From positions 248,001 to 312,000 of the forward strand of contig NW_026251724.1 in NCBI RefSeq assembly GCF_025024155.1: a stretch of DNA of 64,000 nt, in the 5' to 3' direction. Source of the stretch: Gamsiella multidivaricata (lineage: Eukaryota; Mortierellomycota; Mortierellomycetes; Mortierellales; Mortierellaceae). Of the stretch, positions 47,020-58,251 are shown one piece after another; the first letter of the stretch is position 1, and every line of letters begins with the position of its first letter. The notes under the pieces are model-generated. The model ran no database searches, had not been told where the DNA came from, and saw only the letters and a program-made list of their open reading frames with translations. A program made the translations under genes and the position numbers.

Positions 47020-49056
47020 CTAATGGAACGCCGTGTTCCTCACACTGTTCTCATGCACAGCCATCTCCCTCAACTTGAAGGTATTCAACTCCCCGCGAAT
47101 CTCGTTCTTCAGCTCCGGCGTCAAGTTCAAAAACGTCGCGTGCTTATCACTTTGCCGGTTATAATCCGACTTCCGATGCACCGGGATGACCTCAATCCTG
47201 TCCGCGAAATTAATCGCTCGCTGTTTGGGAGCTTGGACATTCCGGCCGCCTAAGGTTGCTGCTGATCCACCATACCTGTCATATCCTTGGCTGCGTGCCC
47301 CGACCGACATCATCTCGTCATTCAACATCTCTGCCTGCGACAACTCACGGTCCTGCGTCCGGTTGTTCGAGTTGGATTGCGTCCCCGGCGGTACGGAATC
47401 AGATGGAGTGGAGACATTACGTGGTGAGGTCGATGCATGAATCGCTATTGAGTCTCTGGTATCCTTGCTACTAAGATAAACATCGTCGCGCGCTGTGGGT
47501 AATCCATCCCCTCCGATAGGCATGCCCGAAATATCGGGTAGAGATTCCCCTTCCTCCCCTTCCCTCTCCTCCTCGTCCTCCTCGTCCTCGTCCTCTTCTT
47601 CTTCTACTTCCTCTTCGGAGGTCGAGGAACATGACGGAATTGAAGATGTAACACTTGCATGCGCCTGAGGATGGCTTGGTGGCGGAGAGTTCGTGACGAG
47701 CTTGGCGCGGTGATCAGAGGTCGGTGTAATATGTGGATTGTCCATCGGATGGACGTTCTCATCAGCCAAAAACAATGTTGTGTCTGCGTCAGAGTTTTTC
47801 CGACTAGGGCTGGCGACCGCCACTCCATCCACTTCATTTTCCCTCTTTGTGATCTTAGCCCCAGCGCTAATGATCGCTACAGGGGCAACCACGCCATGAT
47901 TTTGGGTATCCATCGCGTTCTGCTCGACATCCGACGCCCGCTTCTTCAGAATGCTTTTGGGTGGAGCTCTCATGGCCAATGTGCGAGCATCCAGTGGGGG
48001 TGCCTTGGGTATAGCCATCGTCACTTGCGCTTGTCCACCCAACCAACCGCCCGAGAACATTCGATCACGATCCATCTCAATGCGAGCTGGTCTGTCCTTG
48101 TAGAGATATCCGTCCCTGGGTGATGTTCCGGTCGCTGCAGCGATCGATGCTGATACTGCTGCCGTAGCTGCTGCCATCGCGTTGCTGTTGGGAGTATAGC
48201 TGGGATCACTCGAACTCGTAAAAGAGGGTCGACGAAAGGATGAGAGAAACGCTCTGGGGAATTCCACAAAGCTGGATCGACGACTGCTGCTGTCATTGCT
48301 GCTACCAGAAGGAGATTTGTCGTTGCTCTTCATTCCGCTGACACCATTCCCCGCTTGTCGTGTACTCTGTTCCACTGCTTGGATGTTGTTTCGCTGTTTG
48401 GTCGAATCGGACATGTGAGAGGGCTCTGTTGAACTGCTTTTCCGTCGATAATCATTAAAGAATCGTCCTGTCAGAGACCACCGTCTCGAGCGATCCTTTT
48501 CAGGACTAGGAACGGCCAAGTGTCCCGAGGCTGAGGTTAAGGTTGGAGACGTTGTATAGGATGTGTTTGATAGGCATGGGGACGAAGACGGGTAAAATGA
48601 AGTCGATGGGTTGGGAGCAGAAGTGGAAAACTTTGCTGGGATATAACCAGAGTGCGATTGGGTTCCGCTTTGTTGGTTCGTTGCTCGAGAGGACGGTGGT
48701 AGTTGGGAGTGCAGAGAAGCAGTTTGGATTGCGATCTGCGGTGGGCTTTGTAGCGGGGGCATCAGCTGCCGTGGGTCAGAATGGTGTGCAGGATGGCGCT
48801 GTTGATGGTGGTGAGATGCAGGAGACGTGGACCCTGCTGGCTTTGAGGGCGACAACGAGGGAGACAGCACAGACGCCGACGCAGACGTAGTCGATGGTGG
48901 GGGCGATGATGGCAGGGAGATTTCTGGCACGCATGAACTTTGCTGCTTGTGTTGCTGCTGCATATCATGCACATCCTGCACGTTCTGTGCAGGCTGGATT
49001 GGCCCTGCCTGCCGGTTGATTGAACTTGGCACCGCCTCCGAGGACGAGACAGCCAT
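47020..49056 (-). CDS. Disordered protein with a YMR295C-like C-terminal domain
   Basis: A single long exon. The first in-frame ATG at 49056 gives MAVSSSEAVPSSINRQAGPI. Most of the 678 residues are low-complexity Ser/Pro/Gln with phosphorylation-like sites (RRWSLTGRF, RRSSFVEFPRAF, RRPSFTS), an ILK-like PPKSILKKRASD and an acidic run of Glu/Asp. Only the end looks like a folded, conserved unit: RKSDYNRQSDKHATFLNLTP, ELKNEIRGELNTFKLREMAV, HENSVRNTAFH. This matches in outline a short fungal C-terminal domain seen in yeast YMR295C-type proteins (a Tyr-x-Arg stretch, LTP, ELNtFK, VHexS). The function of that family is unclear. An upstream start or exon cannot be excluded. Confidence 0.7.
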   Translation of the reverse strand: MAVSSSEAVPSSINRQAGPIQPAQNVQDVHDMQQQHKQQSSCVPEISLPSSPPPSTTSASASVLSPSLSPSKPAGSTSPASHHHQQRHPAHHSDPRQLMPPLQSPPQIAIQTASLHSQLPPSSRATNQQSGTQSHSGYIPAKFSTSAPNPSTSFYPSSSPCLSNTSYTTSPTLTSASGHLAVPSPEKDRSRRWSLTGRFFNDYRRKSSSTEPSHMSDSTKQRNNIQAVEQSTRQAGNGVSGMKSNDKSPSGSSNDSSSRRSSFVEFPRAFLSSFRRPSFTSSSDPSYTPNSNAMAAATAAVSASIAAATGTSPRDGYLYKDRPARIEMDRDRMFSGGWLGGQAQVTMAIPKAPPLDARTLAMRAPPKSILKKRASDVEQNAMDTQNHGVVAPVAIISAGAKITKRENEVDGVAVASPSRKNSDADTTLFLADENVHPMDNPHITPTSDHRAKLVTNSPPPSHPQAHASVTSSIPSCSSTSEEEVEEEEDEDEEDEEEREGEEGESLPDISGMPIGGDGLPTARDDVYLSSKDTRDSIAIHASTSPRNVSTPSDSVPPGTQSNSNNRTQDRELSQAEMLNDEMMSVGARSQGYDRYGGSAATLGGRNVQAPKQRAINFADRIEVIPVHRKSDYNRQSDKHATFLNLTPELKNEIRGELNTFKLREMAVHENSVRNTAFH

Positions 49057-49779
49057 TGGCGATAACAGGTGCAGGGTTGCAGTTGCAGTGAGCACGGACG
49101 GTTACTTTAACGAAAGAAATGAGCTGTGTATCCTTGGTCGCGCGCTTGTGTACTTGTGTGCTTGCGTGCTTCTTTGTTTGTGGTGCAAGAGAGGAAGAGA
49201 GGGCGAACACAGGGGATGAAGAGGATGTGTTAGGATAGAATGGTGCTGATGAGGAGGTGTGAAGACAGAAAGATGGTAGATCGTGGCGGTCAACTGAAGA
49301 CAGGGCTGTAGCGGACTGGGGACCGAGGCGGGAGAGGGAGAGGGAGAAGAAGGCGTCCCCAGCCTGCACATCGCTGTCAATAATGCCTCATCATGTCAAG
49401 TACATAAACCACTGCCACTTCTATCTAGCTCCTTTTTTATAAAATAAAAATGTCTTGGATTTACTTCAGGCCTAGCCCGTATTCGGCAACGTGCCATTGT
49501 CCAATGGGACGCGGGGTCCCTCCTCTCATTGCTTTACTAACCCAGCCCTTTGCTGTCTCAACTGAATTTTTTTTTCAGTTTTACAGTTTTCCAGTTTCCC
49601 AGTTTTCCAGTTTTAGGACAGCCATCTGACCACACAATCAATCCTGCAAATCCTAGTAGTGGGGCCAATACGCACCCTCCTCCCCGTCTGCATTTAAACG
49701 CGTCGCTTTGCAACCCAACTTTATTTACTACTATACAGTTTGCTACCATCTTAAGCGCCAAAGTCCCCCTCCTTAAACT
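49057..49779. other. Intergenic, with a degenerate CAGTTTTC repeat
   Basis: 720 bp with no gene recognised. 49572-49617 contains about five imperfect copies of an 8-10-bp CAGTTTTC-type unit. The right end is the NUP1 3' flank; the left end is the CT-rich 5' region of the YMR295C-like gene. Confidence 0.45.
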
Positions 49780-52700
49780 TTACCGCTTCTTCCTCATCTT
49801 GGCAATCTTGCGGTTGGCGGGCATCTCTCCAGGCGCAGGTGCTGTTCCCACGTTAAAGCTGAACCCACCCGTTGACGGAGCATACTGCGCGCCTCCGGGC
49901 GCATTCGAAATATTTTGAAACCCAAACTGTCCGTTGCTGCCAAACCCACCTGACGACTGTCCAAATGGCGCAGCCTGACCCGGGCCAGCCCCTGCTCCAA
50001 ACCCAACCGAGGGCATCGATCCCGTCGCACCGAACCCACTAGGTTGTGTCGATCCGCTCATGCCGAACCCAACAGACGGTGTCGTGGCAGGTACGCCAAA
50101 CCCACCAGAAGGTGCTGATCCACCAAATCCTATCGAGGGTGCTGATGTGCCAGTCGCACCAAAGCCAGTAGGTGGTGTCGATGCACCAAATCCAGCCGAT
50201 GGAGCAGATGTCTGTGATCCAAATCCAATCGTCGGCGTCGCTGTCGCTCCTCCAAAGCTAACCGAGGGTGTTGATGATCCGAATCCCATATTAGGCGTCT
50301 GTGAGCTCGATCCGAATCCCATTCCAGTCGTCTGCACAGACGATCCAAATCCTCCAAATCCAGTACTGCCAGTAATCCCCATCGCGGGTATCGAATTAGA
50401 GATCGTAGGCGACATCATACTGCTGCTGTGGTTGTTGTTATTGTTGTTTGCGGACGATACTGCTGATCCAAAACCTCCAAACCCACCGCCGGTGGTACCT
50501 GGCTGTGCGCCTGCATTGCTTGCGGCACCAAATGCAAAAGGCGACGGCTTCGAACTAGTTGCCAGTCCGCCAGTGCTGCTAGCTGTCGGGCCCCCGAACG
50601 TAAATGAAGGCGTCGTAGTTGGAGGTGTGGCTGCTAGACCTGAGGTGCCTCCGAACGCGAATCCTGTGTTTGGAGTAGTGGTTGAAGTACTCACAGCAGG
50701 AGTAGTACCCGCGAACGGAGATGGTGTGGTCGTCTTGGCTGTCCCGAATCCTCCAAAGCTCGAGCCAAATCCAGATCCCGTTGGCGTTCCTGTGGCCGTG
50801 CTTGACCCAAACGTAAATATAGGCGCGCTTGTAGCTGTGCTTGCCACTGTAGTAGTAGGAGTTGGCGTGGAGCTGGCGGGAATTGCTGGTTGACCGAAAG
50901 ATAAGGTCGGCGCACTAAAGCCGCCAGAACTATGGCCAAATCCGGATCCAGCCGACCCTCCTGAAGCTGCATTCGAACTAAACGTAAATAATGGTGCGCT
51001 TGTGGCCATGCTAGCTGCAGGAGTAACCGGAGTCGAGCTGGACGCTGCTGGCTTGTTAAACGTTACAGTTGACGTGCCTGGTCCAAACGCAAAGGGCGAT
51101 GGTGTTACTGAGCCCAATGCGGGTGTCACAGTCGAGGTGCTTACTGGCGCGCCAGAAGCTGCAGGTGTGGTAACCCCCCCAAATAGCGATGATGTGAATA
51201 ATGGAGCAGAGGCTGCTGCAGATGTTACAGCGGATGCGCCAGAAGATGTTCCTGCAGATGCCGGGGCGGGAGTTGATGTGAATCCAAACAAGGAGGGTGC
51301 TGAAATCGTCGGGGCTGCCGCAGAAGCAGATGATGATGAAGTAGATGCCGGAATACCGCCAAATGGAAACGTCGGCGGCTTCGTCTCTGGTTCCTTCGCG
51401 GCTGGAGCACCAAACAACACTGGCGCAGGCTTGGACTCTCCCGCGCTCGAGGCAGCAGATGTGGCACCACCAAACAAAGGCACAGGAGTTGAAGTGAAAG
51501 ATGTCGAAGAGGTTGCCGGGGTAGAAGATGGGGGTTTAAAGCTGAAGAACGCTGGAGCAGCAGGCGCTGCGGGCGCGGCTGCTGTAGCACCACCGGGCTT
51601 GGCAGTGTCGCAACAGGGACATTTATCCAGCTTGTTATCGTTCATGACCACGCACGTAGGACACCTCCATTTGTTACTGTTATCCGGCATTTTAAAGCCT
51701 GTGAACGCGGGCTTCTCGAGTGCCTTTTCAGAAGGCTTGTCTGGCGTAGTGAACGTCGAGCTAAAGAGAGCAGGAACTGTGGGCTTCTTAATCGTATCCT
51801 CTGCCGAAGCTATGGGTGTTGTTGCCGTTGACGATGATACCGCGGGCGTTCCAAATGTAAACAGCGAAGGCGCTGCCGTTGCCTTTGAAGCAGAGGTAGT
51901 CGCTCCAAAGGAAGGTGTGAACAAGGATGGGGTTGCAGCTGGCTTCTGTTCCGCAGGTTTTGCACCAGGCTTCGGGGTTTCGCAACACTGGCATTTGTCG
52001 AACTGGTTGCCATTGTAGGAATCGCAAGTCGGGCATTTCCACTTGTTGGTGTGGTCTGCGGCCGCCCAGATGAATGCAGGGACGGGGACTGGTTTTTCTT
52101 TCTCGTCTTTTCCCTTTTCTGTCTCCTTGGGCTTCTCTGGTTCCATTTCCTTCTCGCTCTGTTTATCCGTCAATGCAGGTGCTGCAGGTGTTGATGATGC
52201 TGCTGCTGCGGATGCCGGTGCTGATACCACCGCTAAAGTTGGTGCTGACGCTGTCAAGGGTGGGGCGAACCCAAATGACGGAGGAGTGAACAATGCAGGT
52301 GCTGCTGCTGAAGGCTTGTCTTTGACGGCCGTCTCCTGCCCCTCTTCAGGTTTTCTAATGTTGTCGGAGTGTTTATCTCCTGCAGAAACCCAGTCCGCGG
52401 CAAGTTTGGCAATTCCAGTAGCCCCGGCAGCAGTAGCAAGAGCGCCAATAATTGCGGGGGCTGCAGATACCACCTCAGATACAATGGGTGAGGATGAAAA
52501 GCTCACGTTATGATGAGAAGTTGAGGTGGTGTCGGGGCCTGCCGATGGATTATGAGTAGAGGACGTCCATTTGAGAACTTCATCCAGCTTAGGGTTGTAA
52601 AGCTTTGTACGTCGACCATAGTTGAGAGTGGGATAGAGTTGCGGCGGTACTCTGAATCCAGGGAATTTGTCGCGTGTTTCATGGGAATGGGAGGCATGCG

Positions 52701-54723
52701 TACTTCCGTTGGCTGATCCATGGGTACCGCATGTTGGGCAAGCTCCTTGAGTAACGCGGCGCTGCTCCTATTTTTGAATCAATAAAAATCATAATGGGCG
52801 AGTGAGTACATAATCGAATAAACAGCGGCTAATGGCCATCCACAATCCATGCTGAAATTGAGGAGCAGCTCTACAACATACCATCTCCAATTCATGTTGG
52901 CGCACCGACTCTTCCTCCTCATCCGAGTCAAGTGCTGAAAAGCGTCCTGGAATATAGCGTACATGTCGCTTCGGAGTGACCTGAGATCTAACTTGAAGCC
53001 CGCCTCTTGAGGTTCTCTGTTCATCACGCCAAGCCTGACGCTTCCTGTCAGGGGAGCTCTGCGTAATTTCTCCAACCCTCTCCCGATGACTAATTGGACG
53101 ACGGATGCGAGCTCCCTTGGCGCCTTCGCGCAGGTCATTCGCAGCGTGTTCTGATTCATCAGCATCTGAGCCGCCATCTCCAGAATCCATAAGATAATCG
53201 TTGGTACCATCCCGTTGTGCTGCGGTCTGTCGATGCCGTCTGTGGTCCCTATTGTATGGCAGAATGGTGTCGAGAGGTTTTGATGCCTGTTTAGGAGCAG
53301 GTGCTGGTTCTTGATGCACGCTCTGGAGAGAAAAAGAAAAAACGTCGAGAGAGATTAGAGGCTGGCTGCAATTTTGGAAAGTCTCACATCCTGCAAAGAA
53401 TACTGAGCTCCATTTACGTTAATCACCGAATACGGCGAGGAGAGTTCGCGTGGGACGCATTTTTCAATCAAGCCTTGGTCGACCTTTTGTGCGTTCTTCC
53501 TGGCCTTCTGGAAAGATCAAATGAGGAAATCAGACGAAGCTCTCTTATATTAGCTCTAAATGTCCCATATACTCTAATCCGGTTCTCAGTCGTAAAAAGG
53601 ATGCATACCTCAAGGGGCGTTTCAGTCAACCTCCGAATGCGTCCCAATAGCACGAGTTCCGCCTCTGTCAGTCCATCGATTTCTATCTCGAAAAGAGGCA
53701 AGATTTTGTCAAAAAAATGATTCCATTAATGCAATATGCGGAGAATTTCAGCAACAATGATTACCTTCGTGCTCCTGGTTTTCAGGATCCTTATGGACGT
53801 CCTTATGCGAGTCCTTCTGAGTATCCTTATGCACATCTTCCAACCGCTCTAAAAATGGGTTTGCCATTGGCTCCGCGATCTAGCACCATCCGATTCATGA
53901 TAGGGATATAAGTCAACATTCACTAATATGAAGCAGAGGAGCGCAGGGATAGGCTGTACTCCTGACTTACCACCTCATCCTCATTCTCTGTGTTTGAGAC
54001 ACTGTCCAAAAGGCCCTTGCGAAGCTTGTAGCGGAGCTGGACACGATCTGGTCTCATAGCCTCAGACATATTATCATCCTCGTCCTGTGGCCGCTGTGGT
54101 CCGCAATACAAGGTCGAATTAAAAAAAAGGTTTGCTCATTAGGAAGAGCCACCCCAAAAAAACTGCTGTCGCGTCACCCACAGGTCCTCCTTCCACTGTG
54201 CGTGACATAAATAAAGCCTGATGTGGAAGGAAGGGAAAAAAGAAAGAAAAGAAGAAAGGAAGAGAGCGAGAAAAGAAAAGGCGCGGCCGTAGTTACCTTG
54301 CCAAGTTTGAAAACGCCTTTGTCATCTGTGGTTGACTTCACAGAAGTGATATACTCTCTCAAATCAGGGTACAGTCTCTCGTTGGAGTCCAGCCCACTTG
54401 ATGATTCGCTTGTCTTGATCGTTCCCGATTCAACCTCGCTGGTTGCCTCATGGTGGACTTCGGTCTCCTGCTCGTCATTCGTTATTCCAAGCCAACTGAG
54501 CGATTTTTTGATGAACTTGGCAATTACTCTGGGGATCTGTTGGTATTCAAAAGGGAGAGAGGTTAGTGTATTGTTTTCGTGGCGATCAAGGTACACGTGG
54601 AGGATCGGTATTGTGTGTCTTTTGTTACTTGGGTGCTCTCCTCTTTTGGTGGTCTCCTGGCGCCTTCACGGGGACCCGGCCGTGCGTACGGAGAGAAGCG
54701 ATTAATTTTTGCTTGCTCCATGG
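49780..54723 (-). CDS. NUP1: FG nucleoporin Nup1 with two RanBP2-type zinc fingers
   Basis: Nuclear basket nucleoporin. Exon 1 at 54723 gives MEQAKINRFSPYARPGPREG. Next is an amphipathic helix (IPRVIAKFIKKSLSWLG), as in Nup1/Nup60/Nup153 membrane binding. Charged exons follow near 54.0, 53.6 and 53.3-52.9 kb, then a large exon from about 52750. Two zinc fingers read KCPTCDSYNGNQFDKCQCC and RCPTCVVMNDNKLDKCPCC. A long FG-repeat region has FG and GFG units (GFGSS, TPSVGFG). It ends PANRKIAKMRKKR, nearly the Nup1 C-terminus that binds importins. The reading frame upstream of the last exon was assembled by eye across about six introns. The N-terminal exons are less certain than the large C-terminal one. 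Confidence 0.85.
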
Positions 54724-54842
54724 ATCCCTGATGTATCGGTGCGATGGATGAGGGTGGATGGCAGAGGAAGGAGGGTATATTTTTCTTTTCGTTTTTTTTT
54801 GAAAAAGCATATACCACGTCATGGTTTTGAAATTATGTAGGT

Positions 54843-55625
54843 TTATTGCATAGCAGCGAGCGAGCGCTCAACAAGGGCCTCGATAGAACTCAGTTCTGTG
54901 ATCCGCTGCATCCCAGAGATCGTCTGGCGCGCATCCTCCAAGTCCTGGTTCGCAGTCTTGACATCCTTGTGGATTGCCGCAAGTGCTTTCTATTGAAGAC
55001 AACGCTTAGTGCCAAGATATTCGAGCTCAAACATACGTTGTTGGGGCTCTATGCCTAATTTCTCAGGTCATTTGAGCAAGCAAAGGCCAAATACCTTTTC
55101 TTCGACCAGTTGAGGCACCTTCTTATGGATGTGCTCATTCACCCTGTAGAAAACCAGTGAAGAGTCGTTCAGCACATTTGTAATGGACTCGGACAAATGT
55201 ACAGATGCTATATGTAGGCGCTAAGGGCGATTAGTGACTATGAAACCGCTATGAATGAGATGAAGAGAAAGAAAAAGATCAGTTGGCCTACCTTTACGCG
55301 CCTTGCTTTGGAGCGATGCTCCAGCGGCACCACCCTCGAGCACTAGGGACATGCTACTGGTCGCCGGCGATGTCCTGCCAGATATCAAGGTCGCAGCATG
55401 AGATGGGATAAGGCCATATCGAGATCCAAATGCAGACGCCCGACGGGCTGAGAAGAGGCTATCGAGCGAGGGAACTGTCCATGACGAATACGAGGTCGCT
55501 GCTCCCTCCGACGCTGTTCCTGCGTCTGCTACGGCTGAGGTTCCAGAAGCACCGGTATTTTCAGCTGTTAAGGTGTTCGTTATAGGAATCGTATGCTGTG
55601 CATTTGGCGACGAGTTATGTTGCAT
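54843..55625 (-). CDS. BORC complex subunit 8 (MEF2BNB/BORCS8)-like protein
   Basis: BORC couples lysosomes to kinesin via Arl8. The ATG at 55625 (MQHNSSPNAQHTIPITN) starts a Ser/Ala-rich disordered region that is not conserved. The next exons give SVHLSESITNVLNDSSLVFY, RVNEHIHKKVPQLVEEK and ALAAIHKDVKTANQDLEDAR with QRITELSSIEALVERSLAAM at the stop. Human BORCS8 has the same order: ES at the start of the helix, SVALYR-like, EHVRRSLPEL and a helix with SVEGLLKQ. The alignment is by eye over about 75 residues, so paralogous coiled-coil proteins remain possible. It is divergent from the ChaC gene, 222 bp apart. Confidence 0.62.
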
Positions 55626-55847
55626 GCCGTCCTCGATTGTCGAAATGGAGATAGCAAGCGCAGCGGCAATGAATAACCCCAAGCACGCCAATTACACTCA
55701 AATGGTAAAAGCAAACAGTCATAGACTGCAGTTGACTAAAGCACGCTGTGTTTCTTCATTCTCTTTCCGCACTCTGACTGAAAACCTCTGCATCCCGCGC
55801 CCCTCATAAACACCAAAACCCTCTTTTTTTTTAACCGTACAACAACG

Positions 55848-56932
55848 ATGTGGCTCTTTGGATACGGCAGCTTGATTTGGCGTCCTGACATGGAATACGA
55901 GGATAGGTAAGATGTCATTCAGCCTCATTCCAACATGCATGAAACATCTTTGCATTCTATGACCTGGATTAATTTTGTGTTTCTGATGTATATAGCAAAG
56001 TAGGATATATCAAGGGCCATGTGCGCAGGTTCTGGCAGCGAAGCACAGACCATCGAGGAACAGAGGAGGCGCCGGGTCGAGTCGTCACTCTGATCCCTTT
56101 CAACGAGTTCTCTGAACGGTTCACACTACACGACCAAGTACGGTGATGGAGAAGGACTAGGACACCGTCTGCGCACCATGCACCAGCATCCAGGAAGACT
56201 CTGATTTGTCTGATCTGTGTATATTTATTGGATGTCTTTGTGATTGCCTAGCACTCGACCAACCAGGACGATATCACCTGGGGCATTGCCTACAAGATCC
56301 CAGAGTCCAAGGTCGAAGAGACGAAGGCGTACCTGGACCACCGAGAAAAGAACGGGTACGAAACCCATTTTTTGGACATCTATCAGCCCGGCAGCGATAC
56401 TCCAGTGGTTGAGAAGGTTCGTGCAACGCACTCTTCCATTTCCAATGCGGTTCCTGTCTGCTTACTAACACTGCCCTCGCCTTTTTTTTTTTTTTTTTTT
56501 TTTTTTCCCTGTGTTGTACTGATGGTATAGGCGATTGTGTACATTGGGTCTACGGATAACTCGGAATTTGCTGGGCCTGCCCCGTTAGATCTCATTGCCC
56601 AACAGATTTATTCTTCTCGAGGTAAAAAAAAAAAATCATGTCATGCGAGAGGCAATAGAAGGTCTTCATCATTGAGTGACAATCCTGCACAGTTGACTTA
56701 CGAATCTGTATTTGACATAGGCCCCAGTGGACCTAATCTGGACTACTTGCTGAATCTGGCGCACGCATTGAGAATCGTCGCCCCCTCAGGAAACGACCAG
56801 CACCTGTTCGAGCTTGAAGCAAGAGTCAAGGAACTGATGCTGAGGGACGCTGGCTCGAAGGAAGCCTTTGATCTGATGCTGTCCAGGATCATTGTGCAGG
56901 CCCGTCCGCCCTCCATAGCTTCGCCTGTGTAG
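55848..56932 (+). CDS. GCG1: Gamma-glutamylcyclotransferase, ChaC / GCG1 family
   Basis: Degrades glutathione in the cytosol, giving 5-oxoproline and Cys-Gly. Exon 1 starts [19 protein letters not shown], containing the ChaC substrate-binding loop YGSLIW. Next come [20 protein letters not shown] and [14 protein letters not shown] (the family's RGT...PGRVVTL), then [20 protein letters not shown] with [11 protein letters not shown] (the REKxGY block). [20 protein letters not shown] and [18 protein letters not shown] end the conserved part. About six exons, with a T20 run in the fourth intron. The usual catalytic Glu lies in the RGTEEAPGR region. It looks intact. Confidence 0.92.
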
Positions 56933-57105
56933 GCTATACCTCGCTATAACCCTTAGACATTTAGAATTGAGCGGTTTGCCGCCCTTAGAGAGCAGTGTTG
57001 CAATAAATGCATGTCGAATCCGTTCCTGGATGTGCCAAGTTTTGCTTGAGAGCGTTCTGTTAGGCAGCATTCCATCCACTTGTCCCTCTCCATGAACACA
57101 GCATC

Positions 57106-58142
57106 ATGACCCTCTTCACTTTCTTCGGATGTGCCCTCACAGCCTATGGGCCCAGCCTGGCCATATTTTTCGGATGTATTGCGTCCAATGCTCAGCTTGT
57201 CATCCTCATGGTCTCAAGGTAACCAGTTCATTCATACTGGTCTTCTGTGTGCCACAAGGACTTCAACCAAACTGCCTTTCTTGTCTGACCATCGCCTTTC
57301 TCTATCAACTGTCCGTAAACAGCGCCTTTTTCTGGCTCCTGTCATTACTTTTAGCCTCCGCAATATGGTTCATCGCTAAGGACAGCCAACATACATACAC
57401 GTCCACCATCATCTATACGGTTCTCCTTCAGGAACTCTTTCGATGGTTTCTATACATGCTCATCAAGTAAAAGTGCTTCTTGTCGACTTTATTCTTCTTG
57501 GATTGTGCCGCATAGAGTTATTATTACTAACCCGTGAACCTCTCTATCCAAACGTGTCCATCCATAGCCGTGCTGAGCAAGGATTAAACATGGTCGCTAA
57601 GCACCCTAAATCAAAGTTCAATCGACCTGGATACGCATTTTCTGCAGGAATGGGCTTCGGACTGATGTTCGGCATCATCTCGTACATCACTCAGCTTGTG
57701 CAGTCCTTAGGACCGGGCGTCCTCATGTGCGCATCGTGCCCAAGCATATCTCTTTATTTTATTTCAGGTAATTAATGAACGATCCGCTTTCTCAAAAGGA
57801 TCACAAGAGAGAAGGGTATATGATCGCTGAAGACGTTGTCAATTGACATCCTCTGGTTCTAACTTTGACAAACATATATTAGCCATCACCACTTGCATAT
57901 TCATCCTGCATCACTGCGTATGGATGATGGTCTCGTTCACTGGATTCACTCAACGGTCATACCTACGTATTCTCTGGGTCTTGGTCTCTCATTATGGCGC
58001 CTCATATCTCACGCTCCTGAACGCCAGCACAACCGTCAGATTTGGATGCGCATACGCGATCATGGGCAACGTCGCTTTGCTGATCGCCTCCACGATCATT
58101 GTCGCTGCTGATCTACGGAACTTGCATCAAAAGCTTTCCTAA
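57106..58142 (+). CDS. APH1: APH-1, gamma-secretase subunit
   Basis: APH-1 is a seven-pass scaffold of gamma-secretase, the intramembrane protease with presenilin, nicastrin and PEN-2. Exon 1 gives MTLFTFFGCALTAYGPSLAI, nearly the animal start (MTLGTFFGCALA...GPA), then SNAQLVILMVS. After an intron, AFFWLLSLLLASAIWFIAKD, TSTIIYTVLLQELFRWFLYM and RAEQGLNMVAKHPKSKFN follow. The GxxxG-type helix SAGMGFGLMFGIISYI is kept. LGPGVLMCASCPSISLYF, IFILHHCVWMMVSFTGFTQR and LVSHYGASYLTLLNAS follow, with the two histidines expected in the late helices. It ends VVAADLRNLHQKLS. There are about four exons. It converges on SLS1, 109 bp apart. Confidence 0.92.
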
Positions 58143-58251
58143 GCGTAGCGCTGTCGACTTGTTCAATAAATCCATCTCAAATGCCTGCCAGTTTGATTCT
58201 ATTAGTGAATGAATGCAGTTTGCTTTATTGCTCAATGGATAGTAGTATCCT

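Noticed and set aside
50060..52018. Long plus-strand frames of 277 and 338 codons opposite NUP1
   Set aside because: They are antisense images of the FG-repeat region. The repeated Gly/Phe/Ser/Ala codons read as Pro/Asn/Val/Asp-rich sequence in reverse with no family features.
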